Assembly: GCF_014529535.1 (NCBI RefSeq)
Contig: NC_050738.1
Coordinates: forward strand, 13,098,062-13,162,061
DNA: 64,000 nt
Reading direction: 5' to 3'
From: Bradysia coprophila
Taxonomy: Eukaryota > Arthropoda > Insecta > Diptera > Sciaridae
The notes below the pieces were generated by a model that had not been told where the DNA came from, did no database searches, and saw only the letters and a program-made list of their open reading frames with translations. The stretch's first letter is position 1. Each line of letters begins with the position of its first letter. Position numbers and translations under genes: made by a program. Of the stretch, positions 23,901 to 37,800 are shown in pieces.

Positions 23901-26900
23901 CTGTGACTTAACATGTGACACCGATTCCATCAAATTTTTGGCCGTCGATGACATGGCTTCCATTTCCATGTTCCACAAAAGTTTGCGCTTCTTTTCATTC
24001 ACGATAATCTGTTTGCCCGGCTTTGCTAAGACGTTGTTTTTCATTTTGATTTCCTGCCCGGCAATTTCGTCGTAAATTTGTGACAGATATTCCTCTGGCA
24101 AGTCTTTACTGTCACTGATTCCCCGATTCAATTTGATGTATTGTTCCTTGGTCATCTTATGTTTAACCTGGGGCGAATGTAGGTCTGTTGTCAGCATAAT
24201 CACAGAAAACGCTAGTACGTACACGGTGTCAGCGCTAGGAAACAAGGTTGTGTTCGGATTGCAGTCGCAGAATCTGCTGGCAAATTTCTCCATCAAACGA
24301 TCAATTTTTTGTGCCTCTCCCGGTAATCTGAAACCTTCTAGGAAATGTCTGAGGGCAGCTACAATGTCCATGTCCACGAAATCCATTGCATCAATGTAAC
24401 CACACATTACAGCTTTGCTGTGGTCATCATTTTCGCCCAAATAGTCACCAACGATCGATTTGTCCAATCGTTGCTCTTCGTGCAACCACGCAGCAATGTC
24501 TTCAATAGTTGTTCCCAGCAGTCCTTGGTCCTGCAAAAAGCTAACTCCTTTCTTCGGTTTTCTGTTGAACATGTCGATGCCTGTTTCCATTACTTCCTTA
24601 CGCTGTTTTCGTTCTTCTAACTCGCCAGGCAAATCAAGAACTTCTCGATTGTTTCCACTTCCAAAGGAATTAATACTCTGACTAGAACCACCATGGACTG
24701 ATCGTAATGGAAAATTGTCGTTGGTGTCTTCACCGTTGCTTTTAGCTACTGGTTCTCCCAACGATGTTTGAGAGTTAGGATTGACATATAAATCTTTGCT
24801 CCACTCGACCATACACTTCAGTATGGACACTAAGCATTCCAAGCCTCTAATGCGCATTGACTTTTCTTGATTCGGAGTCGCACCCAATTCAAGTGGCTGC
24901 CTCCCTTGTGCTATTTTCGATAAGTGATTAACGAGTCGCTCAAACAAATTGGCAGCAGAAAAATCACAGTCGTAGTTGACATAAATATCAACAACACTTT
25001 GAGCGTCCGCACATACTCTGGTCAACGCCTGAATGACCATCCACTTATGCTCGAATGATGAGCTGGTCGCTTCCAATATATTCAAAAATATTTCCTTGAA
25101 AAACACTTCGATCTGTTTCTTCAAATGAGCTTTGAAATTCGATAACAATGCAACGAATATCGACAACGACAATTCGAACACTTCCGGCACGGAGCTCACG
25201 CCGTTCTTCGACAAAGCCACGCACAAATATTGCTTTATTGCCATGATAAACATTTCGTTCGACTGGAACACGGGGCCAGCATTTTGTAGAATGGACAGTA
25301 GCAGATGAAGCGACAAAACCTTGGATCGAAGTTCATGCGACTTTGGATCGGGTATGCCATCCGGCAACGGTTTCATCGACAATTTGCAGAGAGCTCGGAA
25401 CACCAAAAACGCATCCTTCTGCAGGATGTGCGTAAATTTCGCCGTAACAATATTGTCGTTTTCACTATTGCCTTCCATGCTTTCTTGTGACGGTACTCTT
25501 GCTATGCCACCAGCCACATCCACGGAAGATTGAGACTTATTGTCCTCGCTGTTTTGTTTCGCCTCCACAGCCGTGATAGCATCATCAATAATTTGATTCA
25601 GTATTTCGCGGACGATTGCTTCCGTATTGTTCTCATCCTTCTCGTCTTTGTCGGCATCTTTATCGTCGACTGACGCGGTATTGATCGCATTGTCATTAGC
25701 ACTATCGACTGATGGCGTTGATTGTGATGCGGTGTTCGTTGATGTGCCGGCAATTTCGTTAATCTCGTATGCCTGGTTCTCCATTCTAGTGAAAATAACG
25801 TTCAGCATTTGCGTTAGGGTGGCTCTGGCGGTTGTTTGGTTGATGAGGTTCTTGCTGGACAAGTAGATGTCGTAGCATGTTCGAACAGCCTTGGATGAAA
25901 AGAAAATAATATTTTAACTCAATTTGCTGATTGAAAATGCGCTCAAAAGAGGAAAATAATTTGGAAAAATTAGACCTCAATAGTGTACGACTGAGATCGG
26001 AATAATGTATGAGGCCGTCGATAGGTAATAAACTGATGAAGTTTGGTGGTATTTATCATCGACTCTTTATTGCAATGGCAAATAATTTGTTTAATGAAAG
26101 AGTTTGCCCTGCGGACGTGAGAAAAGGGAAAAAGAAAAGAAAAAAAAAAAAAAAACGACGAGAAAGCCGGTGAGGAAAGCTTTGCGCTGTAACATGAGTT
26201 TTATTCTGTCTTTTGAGTGTGTGTTTGTGTGTCAATCAACCTACAAGGACAGAATCATTTGTTTCAACCATAACTGATTGCTTTACATTGTACCACTTAG
26301 CAGCATCACTAATCGAATGTGATTGAAAGTGAAATTCCGTCCGACAGAGGAACATTTTGTTATAAAGCTACTCGACTCAATCATCGAACGTGTGGGCGAT
26401 GGAAACACTTTTTTTTTGTTTTCTGCTATCAGCGATAATGCATGCCTCGAGACATATTATGCCAGTGAAATGACTGAATTTCTATAATCTCACTGCAAGA
26501 TAAAGTTCTTATCAATAATTTATAATCGAAACGACAAAACTATAAAACGAAACATGACACCGAACGCCGAATACACGAAAAAGCACACAAAAAAAAATGA
26601 GATTTCGATCTAATTGTTTCTGTAATATGTACAATATGACGTCATGTGATTACGGTTGGTGGAATTGAATAAAAAAAAACTTTTGTAGCGTCGTTCTACA
26701 TACATTATCTATCTTGGTACAATTCTTGGTCTGAAATCAAGTAAATAAACTCACCTGCAGAACGGTTCCTTCATGAACCTCAACATTTTGTGACGTCACC
26801 ACAGTCAACAATGCTTTGATAATTTGTAGCTGAACACCTTCATCGGTTTGCGGCCCATTGAAACAGTTACAGATGGTCGTCACAATACGATCGATTAGAA

Positions 26901-27326
26901 ATTTTCCGGGATTCGCCGAATCCGGAATATTACCAGTTAGATGGCCGTAAGCAATCAATTTTTGTAAGCAATCCAAAGCGGTTACAACAATACGTGGCGT
27001 TTTACTTTGACAGGACAATTCAAATGGTAGAAAATATTTTTCAGCATAAATTACATTCATTGAATCATTTTTCGGCAATGGCAGCGCAGCCGATTGTTTG
27101 TTCGCTGGCAAGTCTCCATTTTCCACCTGACCTACATCTTTGAGTTCTTCTTTTATTTCACCTGCAAGTTGGGAATGGTGAATTCGCTTTCATCGCACCA
27201 AAAATTGTTGCATTCGGTGTATTACTTACCAAGAGCCTTGTCGCAAGCTTTTTTCAGTTGCGAGTGGTGAGATCGCTTTATATCCTTGTCACCAAGAATC
27301 TTTTCCAATGCCCTTACGATGAACAT
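20944..27326 (-). CDS. Sec71: BIG-type Arf guanine nucleotide exchange factor (ARFGEF1/2, Sec71)
   Basis: Eight exons: 27326-27230, 27161-26755, 25889-23771, 23702-23151, 23094-22940, 22874-21692, 21630-21167 and 21081-20944, giving 1704 residues; all phases agree. BIG proteins load GTP onto Arf1/3 at the trans-Golgi to start vesicle budding. The DCB domain starts at the N-terminus ([11 protein letters not shown], then [14 protein letters not shown]). The HUS box VNYDCD is near residue 475. The Sec7 domain spans about 594-782, with the catalytic glutamic finger in [10 protein letters not shown] (about Glu693). HDS repeats follow, ending in [20 protein letters not shown]. The Met at 27326 matches the conserved family start, although vertebrate proteins have a few residues before it. 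It is divergent from NDUFB9. Confidence 0.95.
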
Positions 27327-28589
27327 TTCTTTTGTTTTACGGGAATTGTTTTGCATGTTTCAATCAATTGGATTGGATTAGTTCGGTACGGACACGGTAC
27401 GGTAAGGCATGTTCGAGCATTTGTTATTTATTTACGTTTGTTAAAATTGATTCCACCCAAAAAAAAGAAAAAGATTTTTTTTTGCACTTTCAATTTTGTG
27501 TCAACATTGCCCTTGACAGATCTTTAAATTGGGTATCACAGATTAAACGATATTATCTAAATGAACAGCAATGTTAAATATAAAATAGACAATTCAATTA
27601 TGGGATAAAATGAATGATCACACCCGCGATTTGGTAAAAAAAACATCCACCATACGAATTATAAAACTTGTAAATCTTCCTATCGAAAAGTTGTAATGTC
27701 AAAAGAAGTTAGACGTCACCAAATGGTCAGGTTCAATTATGCAGGGTTGCTCAACAAATATGTGTAGAGAATGCATGTCAAACATATTTTGGAATAAAAT
27801 GTTTTGCAGTCGCTATGATAATTATCAATCGTTACACTGACTACAACAATTCAGAAAACAAGACATTCTTGAGGCCAGTATCGTTTTCGAAAGGATTGTC
27901 GTGCACATTTCTTCTGTCAAATGCTTTTCAAGTTGTTTCATTGGTGAGATAGATTTGTCGGCCTTATCGAGCCCTCAACTATAGATCATTGTCAATGTCG
28001 TTGAGATGTCAAATGAGCTGTCATTTTCACAAAGCTAACCACAAAAATTTATATGGAGCTGTCATTGTTTGAGGTTAGCTTTGTGAAATTGACAACTCAT
28101 TTGACACTAAGAGAAGAAACCGTTACTGGACACTGATCTATTCTCGGAACAATCACTGAGAGCAAGGTTCTAAAAGGACAGAACTTTGATTGAGTGTCCT
28201 TAGAATTGGTCACCTTTTTAGTGAATCATTGAAATTGATATAGAGATTCGGCAATTAGGTTCATCGCATTGTGCACCCTAGTTATCGTGAGAAACAAAAG
28301 TAGATATGAGATCCAGAGGTTCCCAGACTTGTCAATACCAACCATTTCTAAAATGTTTGTCAAAGAATTTTGAAATTGTTGTTGTAAGAAAGACAAACCC
28401 TGCATCAGAGAATAGACTTGTGCGTCGATGGAAATCAATGAAAATAATCTCTACTGAGTGCACTGAGTGTCAATGTGTCGTAATTAAACAAACTCATTTT
28501 ATTGTTTTTCCCCATCGCTGAAAAACGTCAATCACAATCCGAAAAGTCCAAATAAAAAATTTAGTTTTAGACTAAATTTTCGATCGCAA
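27327..28589. promoter_or_regulatory. Divergent upstream region of Sec71 and NDUFB9
   Basis: A 1.26 kb gap between two divergent start codons, so both promoters should lie here. It contains a 34-base-arm hairpin (28007-28106). I see no coding sequence, and no specific factor site can be assigned with confidence. Confidence 0.45.
28007..28106. repeat. Hairpin repeat, 34-base arms
   Basis: TGTCAAATGAGCTGTCA...AGCTAACC (28007-28040) is mirrored by GGTTAGCT...ACAACTCATTTGACA (28073-28106), with few mismatches and a 32-base spacer. Probably a small non-autonomous element in the shared upstream region. Confidence 0.65.
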
Positions 28590-29214
28590 ATGGCAGGCAA
28601 TCTACCAACTGGGATCTATACCCATTCTCAACGGGTTTGTCGACTGTACAAAGCTTCGCTCAGAAATCTGGAATCGTGGTACGATCGCAGGTAAGCTATC
28701 AAGTGTAGTACCGAATTATGTAAGCAAAAATGTTAATGGATCTTACAAGAGAGTGCTCAATGTTTCGGATGGAATGACGTTCGGTGACCAGAGATAAACT
28801 TTTAACCATTTCATTTGCAGATGGATTTTCCGCTATCATGCCGTTTTGCTTAGAGCTCGTTTCGATCAGAACAAAAATTTAGCAGACATGGTGAAAGCTA
28901 GAGCACTAGTAGCTGCTGGTGAACGAGAAAATAACAGCAAACTCCATCCCATACCAAAGAAGTGTAAGTAAATCGTTACGGCAAGGAAATGACTCACAGG
29001 TCGCTCAATATTTTCAATTTCAGTTGCTAACAGTCCCGGTGGATGTGCATACGAACGTGAGGTTATTCCACCAGATTGGATCTTAGACTACTGGCATCCC
29101 TTAGAAAAGGCCCAATATCCGGAATATTTTGCACGCCGTGAGCAACGGAAGAAGGAATACGTGATCTGGTGGGAGAAACAGTATGGAAAACACGAACCTG
29201 AGCACCACCATTAG
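28590..29214 (+). CDS. NDUFB9: NADH dehydrogenase 1 beta subcomplex subunit 9 (complex I, B22, LYR protein)
   Basis: Three exons: 28590-28690, 28821-28963 and 29024-29214, giving 144 residues (vertebrate proteins about 179, with a longer C-terminus). It is an accessory subunit of the membrane arm of mitochondrial complex I and belongs to the LYR family, which binds the mitochondrial acyl carrier protein. The start THSQRVCRLYKASLRNLESW carries the LYR-type motif as LYK. Exon 2 has RYHAVLLRARFDQNKN, and exon 3 has the diagnostic NSPGGCAYER and DYWHPLEKAQYPEYFARRE. The ATG at 28590 opens the conserved N-terminus. It is convergent with DPM1. Confidence 0.93.
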
Positions 29215-29715
29215 TCGCTGTTCGATGAAATTTTGATTTGAAGCCGAGTTGTAACGTTAATCCGATTATTAGATTGGGATTTCAATTTACCCAAAACGAA
29301 ATGCTTTTCATTTGGGCGTTCTCTAGCTGATTGGGAAGTTTGTGTCCTCTCGACGATGTGGATTTTTGTAACTTTAATTCAGTTGGTGTTGTGATTTTGT
29401 TGTGGAATTATCGTTCAAATGGTCACCTGTGTTCCGAAGAAGAAATAGTTGCCAAAAATTGTTGATGGTTGATTGTTGTAGGGTGACATGTGGAAGTTTC
29501 AGTTGAATTTCTCTTAAAGACAGTCTCAATAAAAGCAGGTCTCAGGCAGGGAACAGTGACATCATTCAAGATCAGAGTATTCCATTCCAATAAACGAACA
29601 ACTTTGCTTGTTCCGCCGTGAACAGACAACATCAATGACTTTATAATATCTTTCGATTTATTCCGGTCTTCTGAAAGTACAACGTCACAAATACATGACG
29701 ATCACTCCGACTTCT
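29215..29715. other. Convergent 3' UTR region of NDUFB9 and DPM1
   Basis: 501 bases between two convergent stop codons. Expected to hold both 3' UTRs and polyadenylation sites; an AATAAA occurs on the plus strand near 29588 and AT-rich signals occur on the minus strand. The short open frame here has no recognisable domain. Confidence 0.5.
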
Positions 29716-30920
<1,205 letters not shown>

Positions 30921-31797
30921 ATGAATACAATGAGTGGTAATTCATCTGACGGAGAAACTAATTCCGAGTAAGTGACAAAATCAATGAACAGAGGTTCCGT
31001 TCTGTCTTCATGGTCATGTTTCTTTCGAAAGCCAAATTGACCATTTGTTTTCAAATTACCATTGCAGCCATCAATGGGACATAAAACCACTGGGACTGTC
31101 ACACGGCAAACGAAAAAGCGCCTTCCTACCGTATAAACCGAACAACATAGTTCTGACCAATCTTCAACGCGGCAATACAGAAGCAAGCATTTCCGAAGAA
31201 ATTCATCTCAGCTTTCATGAACGGGCTGGACAAGGTGAAATCAGCAAAGAACAGGTACTCCAGGAAGCGGGCATCGACGTTTTAGACAGTTACGGTTACA
31301 CTCCATTGCATTGGGCATGTCATTATGGTCAATTGTGCTCGGTTCAAGTTTTAATAGATTGTGGGGCCAATGTTAATAAACAAGCACCGGATATGGTGAC
31401 ACCGTTGTTGTTGTCTGCAGCTGGTGGTCATCATGAAATTGTACGATTATTATTGAAAAGCGGGGCAGACGTTGATCACATGGATATTGTTAGTAGTGAT
31501 TCATGGTCACATTTGGCTTGTTGTTTATTCTAAACTGTGTTATTCTTTACAGGAAGGGAATACTGCGTTAATGTTTGCTGCAGCTGGTAAGCTAATGGAA
31601 TTATCCGATTTTGTTTCGTTCATTTAAAACGCTAATTTTAAACAGGTAATCATCCACATACCTGCAACGAACTATTATCGTTTGGAGGATCGAATTTTAC
31701 GACAGAAAATGAGCATGGTGACACGGCGTATAGTTTAGCGGTGTTTAACAATTCCTCGTTAGCCATTAAGTTATTTGATCGATATTTATCGGAGTAA
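30921..31797 (+). CDS. Ankyrin-repeat protein of the ANKRA2/RFXANK family
   Basis: Four exons: 30921-30967, 31068-31488, 31553-31586 and 31646-31797, giving 217 residues. The exons join in phases 2, 0 and 1. The family hallmark before the repeats is present (VLTNLQRGNTEAS, then HERAGQGEIS, against LTNxQRGN and QLAAQGE in ANKRA2/RFXANK). Ankyrin repeats start near residue 83 (YGYTPLHWACHYGQLCSVQVL, shown here only in part: TPLHWACHYG). They continue as TPLLLSAAGGHHEIVRLLL, GNTALMFAAAGNHPHTC and HGDTAYSLAVFNNSSLA. The C-terminus is abrupt (FDRYLSE). Vertebrate relatives bind histone deacetylases, megalin or the RFX complex through PxLPxI/L motifs; whether the insect protein does so is unknown. 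Confidence 0.82.
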
Positions 31798-32612
31798 ATT
31801 TTGATGAAAATTTAGTTGTAGTTTTCTGAAAGCGAATTTGAGGTATCCTGTTTCCAGCGCAAAGTAGTAGACGATTTGGAGCAACTTTAAGAATTTCGAC
31901 CTGGCCGACGTACAGTCGTACTCTGACGAATGAGTGACTGAGCTCATTACGAAAGATGATCCGTTTTTCTTCCGTTTAAATTATTTCCGTGCATTACCAT
32001 TTTCCTAACAATAGGTTCCTCAACATCTGCCACTTGTGACGCAAATTTCTTATTGTAAAATTTTCTTTCACAAATTTTTGGGTCAATTTTTTGTTGATAA
32101 AACTTTTGCGTACGGCGCACAATGCGTCACTCTCAGCGATATCAATTGTTTTGTAAGTAAGATAAAGGACTTGCGTCACATTTATCCTTTAAGGGATTTT
32201 TGACTGATATCATCACTTGTGTAAGTAGGTCATTTAAACAACATAAAAAAAACCTTATGGAATCCCAAAGTTTAGGAACCAACCTTGGAACACCTCACTT
32301 ATATGGAAAATAACCAAAATCGATCGAAAAATCCGATGGAAGTTGGGAAGTGCCAGAGAAATCATCTGTCATCCCAAAAATCAAACCTTGGAACACATCA
32401 CTCATGATGAAAATAACCCAAATCCATCAAAACACTTTTTCCAACATGTACCAATCATAATTCATAATTACTAGCTGAAAAAAAAATATTTCTTCTGACA
32501 CACACACATACAAAACACGCTGTTATATGGCATTGTATGAAAACTTCCGGGAGTCCAAGCTCCCAAAAATGCTTGCATACCTCCATTTTTTTAAATCTTA
32601 TTTTGATCTAGG

Positions 32613-32783
32613 GCCCTAGATTGCAATGAAAGTAAATGGATAGGTATGGCCAAACGTTCAAATTTGTTCTCCGGCTAGAAATTTCCACTAGAAATGAGTT
32701 CGTTTGAGGTGGCGCCATGCAAATCCGTATGTACTCCGACTTGTATGGACTGGCCATACCTACTTATCTACTTGCATTGCTAG
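32613..32783. mobile_element. MITE-like inverted repeat, ~170 bp
   Basis: CTAGATTGCAATGAAAGTA...GGTATGGCCA on the left and TGGCCATACC...CTTGCATTGCTAG on the right are inverted, with arms of about 33-40 bases and several mismatches. Confidence 0.6.
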
Positions 32784-33015
32784 ATTGACCTATTACCAAA
32801 ATTTCATGAAAAACGTAAGAAACGTTTATTAGTTACGAGTCCTTTTTCATTGGAACTAACTAAGCAACGTAGGCAATTTGCATTATCTGAAAATTCGAGA
32901 TCTTGCTTATTTTCGTACAAACATCAAATATTTCGTTGGAATTAAGGGGGAGAATTCAAAAAGTTGCTGTAAATATGCTCCGCCGTCCTCAAATTTTTTT
33001 TTTTTTAAGCTTACT

Positions 33016-33422
33016 AAAATGAGTACATTCCCTTTAAACAGATCTCATTTTGCAACACGTGCAAAAAATAAATAAAACGTGCGGGCATGATAACTAAGCC
33101 TTCCATGCACCCATTTTTACCATTTCCATGTATTTTTGATAACTCAGCCTTCCATATACCCATTTATACCATTTCCATGCATTTTGGATAACTCAGCCCT
33201 CCATATACCAACTTTTGCCATTTCCATGTATTTTCCATTTTGATTACGTTAACACTAAAAGTTTCTCCACTCGCCTGGCAAGTTACCTCATTCCTCACAA
33301 AGACATAAAACAAAAGAAAAATGAACGTATGTGGCACTTTGTAAACTAGACTAGGGGTGGTATATTGTTAATGGAACACGTGTTGCAAAATGAGATCTGT
33401 TTAAGGGGAATGTACTCATTTT
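33016..33422. mobile_element. Inverted-repeat element with internal ~53 bp tandem repeats
   Basis: Arms 33016-33062 and 33376-33422 (GAGTACATTCCC, then AAACAGATCTCATTTTGCAA) are nearly perfect inverses, flanked by A/T runs. Between them, about 33088-33238 consists of three diverged direct copies of a ~53-base unit (GATAACTCAGCC...CCATTTCCATG). This is a non-autonomous element containing a minisatellite. Confidence 0.7.
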
Positions 33423-33568
33423 TTTTTATTTTTTGAAACAAATACACAAATACTACCAAAGATACAAAGACAGCAAGTACTACCTTTCATGTAGTAGGAC
33501 AGGACCTATTTTAGGGAAGTTAAAATGAATAAAAATTGCCAAAATTCACCAGAACCAGAAATTACAGT

Positions 33569-33708
33569 CGCGGAATTTTGAAAACCGACACATTTTCTGT
33601 TTCTCTGATTTACTTGAGTTTCTGATTTTTCCATATAAAAATGCATAAATTCACAAAAATCCAGTAAACCACGAGACAGAAAATGTGTTGGTTTTCAAAA
33701 TTCCGCAA
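33569..33708. repeat. Inverted repeat, ~34-base arms
   Basis: GCGGAATTTTGAAAACC...CATTTTCTGT (from 33570) is mirrored by ACAGAAAATG...GGTTTTCAAAATTCCGC (to about 33707), with about 70 bases between. Probably a small MITE. Confidence 0.6.
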
Positions 33709-34835
33709 GTGTACTTCAAATTATAAAAAAAAGATTTTAGAGGTTTTCAAAGGGGTGGTAAATGGTCACGCAAAAATTGGTCATTCAAAAACCTCAGATC
33801 GTGACTGAAAACGACCGATTCTGGCGTGACTATGAAAGATCAACTCCAAAACAAATTCTTCCATAGAAAGTACAAGTCTTTTGGTTATGGCATAAAAATG
33901 CATTAGTGGGATCCGTTTGCTAATTGGCTAATTTGCTAATTTTTTGGTACTTACATTGTCATCAGGTATACCAGGAGAACGAATATCAAACACAACATCT
34001 TAACCAAATACATTATTCAGTTTATTAGCATTTAAAAAAAAATTGTTTTAAAATGGCAGTAAAAATTCTCCTTTTTTTCTGACATAAAAATTGATAGAAA
34101 AATAAAAATTAACTTAATAATTAAAACTATTTGATTTATTTATACTGTGGCTGGGTGCTGAGCTCTATTGGATAACGATTTGTTTTCCCATCCTTTTATC
34201 TGTCTTCCTCGTCATAATATAATCATTTTAATTGAAAAATGTTTATTTAATTGGTGAAATAAATGAATGTGAATGCTGTGTGTGTGTGGCGTGTAGAAAT
34301 TATAAAATTATTAATTTAAAGAAAAAAAATCTCTCTCAGCAGCTTTTAACATTCCTGGCCACATTCCAAGCCAATAATTTATCTAGCAAGCTATTTTAGT
34401 TGTGCGAAGCAGAAGGAGAAAAGAAATTTCATGAAATTGCATGAATTTTACTTAAAAGTAGTGTGGTGTAGCTTCTGAATCCAGTAGCTTTCGGTTGTTG
34501 CTCATAAATTGGATTCATTTTTTTTATATTAGAAATTAGTGGGACAAGCTAATTACAAATTTAAATTAATAAGTTCGTCATTAACATCAGCATTTTACTT
34601 TGCACTTAATTTTTAAATTTATTTAAATAAAAATTTCTTCTTCTTCCTTCACTACATTAATACTTTCTATCGATTCGTCTCACTTTTTGACTCAGGACTA
34701 TTTTGAATTTCTTATTCATTTACACAACGCTGGATCAACAATTTTGTGAATAGAAAAAATATTCATCGCAAAAAAATAATGTTTTTGTGAAAATAGTGTT
34801 TGTTTATCCCATAAAGATGAGTTTGTTGACAAGCT

Positions 34836-37800
34836 TTACGACTTATAAAAACAGGTCTCACAACATTGTTCCTTGATGTACGGCCAGTTGCACAGTTGTT
34901 GTTTCACCGCGAATAGACAGTTTGGTAGTTCATCTTTGCATTCTGAATTGTTTTGTAAAAGAAATGAATTCGGTCACATATTTCAAAGTCAAGCGACACA
35001 TATACAATGGGTCGTGGAGTGTTTAACCGAATGTAAAAAAAATCGTTTTAAAAACGCGCAAAGTAAATGAACTCACCTGGGGCAATATCATTTTGTATCA
35101 AATCTACACGCGGATCAGGTGTTGGCTCAGTAGTTGCATCACAACTGTGAACGTTGCATGGTTCGGATGCACGCTTTCGCTTCTTATGTTTGCAGTTATC
35201 GGATTCCTTCATCTCACCGTTCGGCCCGTAGCTCAAACATTTGATTGATCGTTTCTGTAATCCGGAGCCGCATGGTCTCGAGCACTATAGAGAACGATTC
35301 ACCGTTAAATCAACTACAATGAAAACTTATTTTTATTAGCACTTACTTCCGACCAATCAGAGTAATGCCAGCTTGGACCACATTCAGGTACCTGACTTAT
35401 ATTACATTTCTGAGCACCGACAGGCTTTAAATCGGCAACACAATTCGAATCATCAACAATTAATCTGAAAATCAATGTGAAACCAATCAAGATTATCGCA
35501 ATAACGAAAGATCTGAATGCGAACCCATTTTTGATGCAATGAACGCCGCGTGTTTGCGTTAAATTGAAACAATCGCCCGAGCACTGTCTCCACGATCCAA
35601 CAAACCACTCCCCAACGTCACACTTATCCGTTACAGTGCATTGCCTTGTTGTTTCTGGAGTGAAGCGTATGTCGCATCTCTCAGTATTGGGTGGTGAACG
35701 ATCGCAGAAGATTGAACGGTATTGAATACCTTCACCGCATTCAGTTGTGCACTGTAATTAAATTAGACAATGATTTAGCTCATTGATTTAAGAGAAATGA
35801 TCGTCGGCAATTTACTTGTTCAATCCATTCAGAGGTCAGCCAGACACCAGCTTTCTTATTTCGATAGATTGCATCGGGTTGGTTCGGTATGTTGTTGTTG
35901 TTCTCATCATTCAAAATAGCAATTTTTGAGTGATGTCCTCGATGTTTAATTGAATTTAAACCACCTTGAGATACTCGATATTTGTACGAATCTTGTTTAC
36001 TTCGTGGACAGTCGCAAGGCTGTCGACTGTCGGGCCTATCGTCCAAACAAGCTCCGTTCGGAATTTGAATTACCATACCAGTACCGAGTTCTTGAACACA
36101 TTTGATGTCCCTCTTTTGGAATCCAGTCTCGTTATTACGAATGCATTGACAAGTACCCCACTCTGATATTTTCCAATAAGCCGGACATGGTTGGGTGTTA
36201 CATTTCAAAACACTGTCACTCAGAATCGGCTTAGCTATTAGCAGGAACAAAAAATGAAAATAAATTGAGGTCACGACCCAGGAACGTTTACGTTTCTTTG
36301 ATAGTTGTATAGTATTTACCAAGATGAGCACATCGTCTCGGAACAAATCGTTTCGACGGTCCTTCTTTCACGCAATGATATATGGGCGTTTGGATGCCAC
36401 CACCACAAGATTTATTGCATGGATGGAAGTCAACCACTTTCCACATAAATTTTCGTCGTCGTCGTTCGCGTGTTACATTCATTGGGTTAGCAGTAACGGT
36501 ACCTGACTTTAGGGTGTGTCGTTGTGTGGCTGCTGGTAGTGTCGTTAGTGGTGCTTCCGTTTCGGCAGATGATGTGTAATCGTAGTTTTCGTCAGAGTTG
36601 GAATCAAAGTTACCGTTTATTGGCAGTAAATATTCATATTTTATGCCAGGATTCTTATCCTTGGACAAAACCTGCAGGGATTTTCGAAGGATTATAATCA
36701 AATGTATACCAAGAGACTGCTTCACATTCTGAATTATGAAGAGCGTCACTGCCATTATCTTAATTACGGAGTTATACCTTCAATTGTATGGCCTCGTTAA
36801 TTCTTCCAGTACAAGTAATCCACTCGGTTACACCTTCCAGTCTACGATAGTTTGAAGTAGAATTGTTTGTGATTCCATCAATGCGTTGATAGTCAAATGT
36901 TGCACCTGCTGCTTCGTATATGCCGCTCGAGGAAATCGTATGTTCCCCATTGATAATTGATCTATCATCGTCTGAATAGCTCAGCGCTGAAAGGAACAAC
37001 AGACATTTCAAATTATTTACAACAACCAATCAACTCGAATATACAACCTAACGACTTGATTCCGCTTATTAACCTATCACAAACGGCAAGCATATTAACA
37101 GTTTTCATAGATTGATTTCAGAAATCTTGTACTTCATTTGCTTTGAACATATTTTTCGCTATGACTGTTCCCCACAAAAAAGAATAATTCCTCAGAAGTG
37201 GTGATCTCTTAGGAATTATGGCTTCTCAAGTGCTATGACTTTTGAAGAGTCGTGCCTTTACAAAGGTAAGATAAAGAACTAAAGAACACAATGAAGAAAT
37301 GAGAAAGTTATTTTGGTAAGAAGTTTGATTAATCGCTTCAATCTTATACGATCAAAATGAGGTTCCCAACGATTCTCTATAGTTAGAGCATGAAATTGAT
37401 ATTTCACCTTCTTCATCTCTGTAATCATTTTTTCGTTTAGTGTTTAACAATCTCCAAACATAAATTTTGTTTCAAGCATCTTCCACTAATAACTATCTCA
37501 AAATTTAAGTTTTGAAAGGGGCATAAATCTCTGTTTTATTGAATAACATAACTAGAGTTTAACAGCAATTAGTAATTTGTCAATCATATACAAAACTAAC
37601 ATATACGACGACGACGGACCTTTTTTTGTCGATTTACGGAAATCTTTCAATAATTACACCATTAGGCGAAGATTTACTCATCGTTACGAATTGGCCCTTC
37701 CTAAAGTATAATTTCACGTTAGAACCATCCAAATAAACCAATTACCATTAACATATTTTGTATAGCTCTCTTATAAATCTTTTTTTTTCTCGAAATGCAT

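Larger units (their letters stand above)
31798..34835. other. Intergenic repeats between ankyrin and ADAMTSL genes
   Basis: No coding sequence was recognised. It holds inverted-repeat elements at 32613-32783, 33016-33422 and 33569-33708, and AT-rich DNA. The last ~500 bases are probably the 3' UTR of the minus-strand ADAMTS-like gene. A TGTGTGTGTG tract lies near 34280. Confidence 0.55.

Noticed and set aside
22107-25866. Numerous plus-strand open frames across 21-26 kb
   Set aside because: Antisense shadows of the long Sec71 exons, where the minus-strand frame is continuous and family-matching.
33088-33238. CRISPR-like regularly spaced repeat
   Set aside because: The three units are contiguous, diverged and sit inside an inverted-repeat element; there are no unique spacers, and the genome is eukaryotic.
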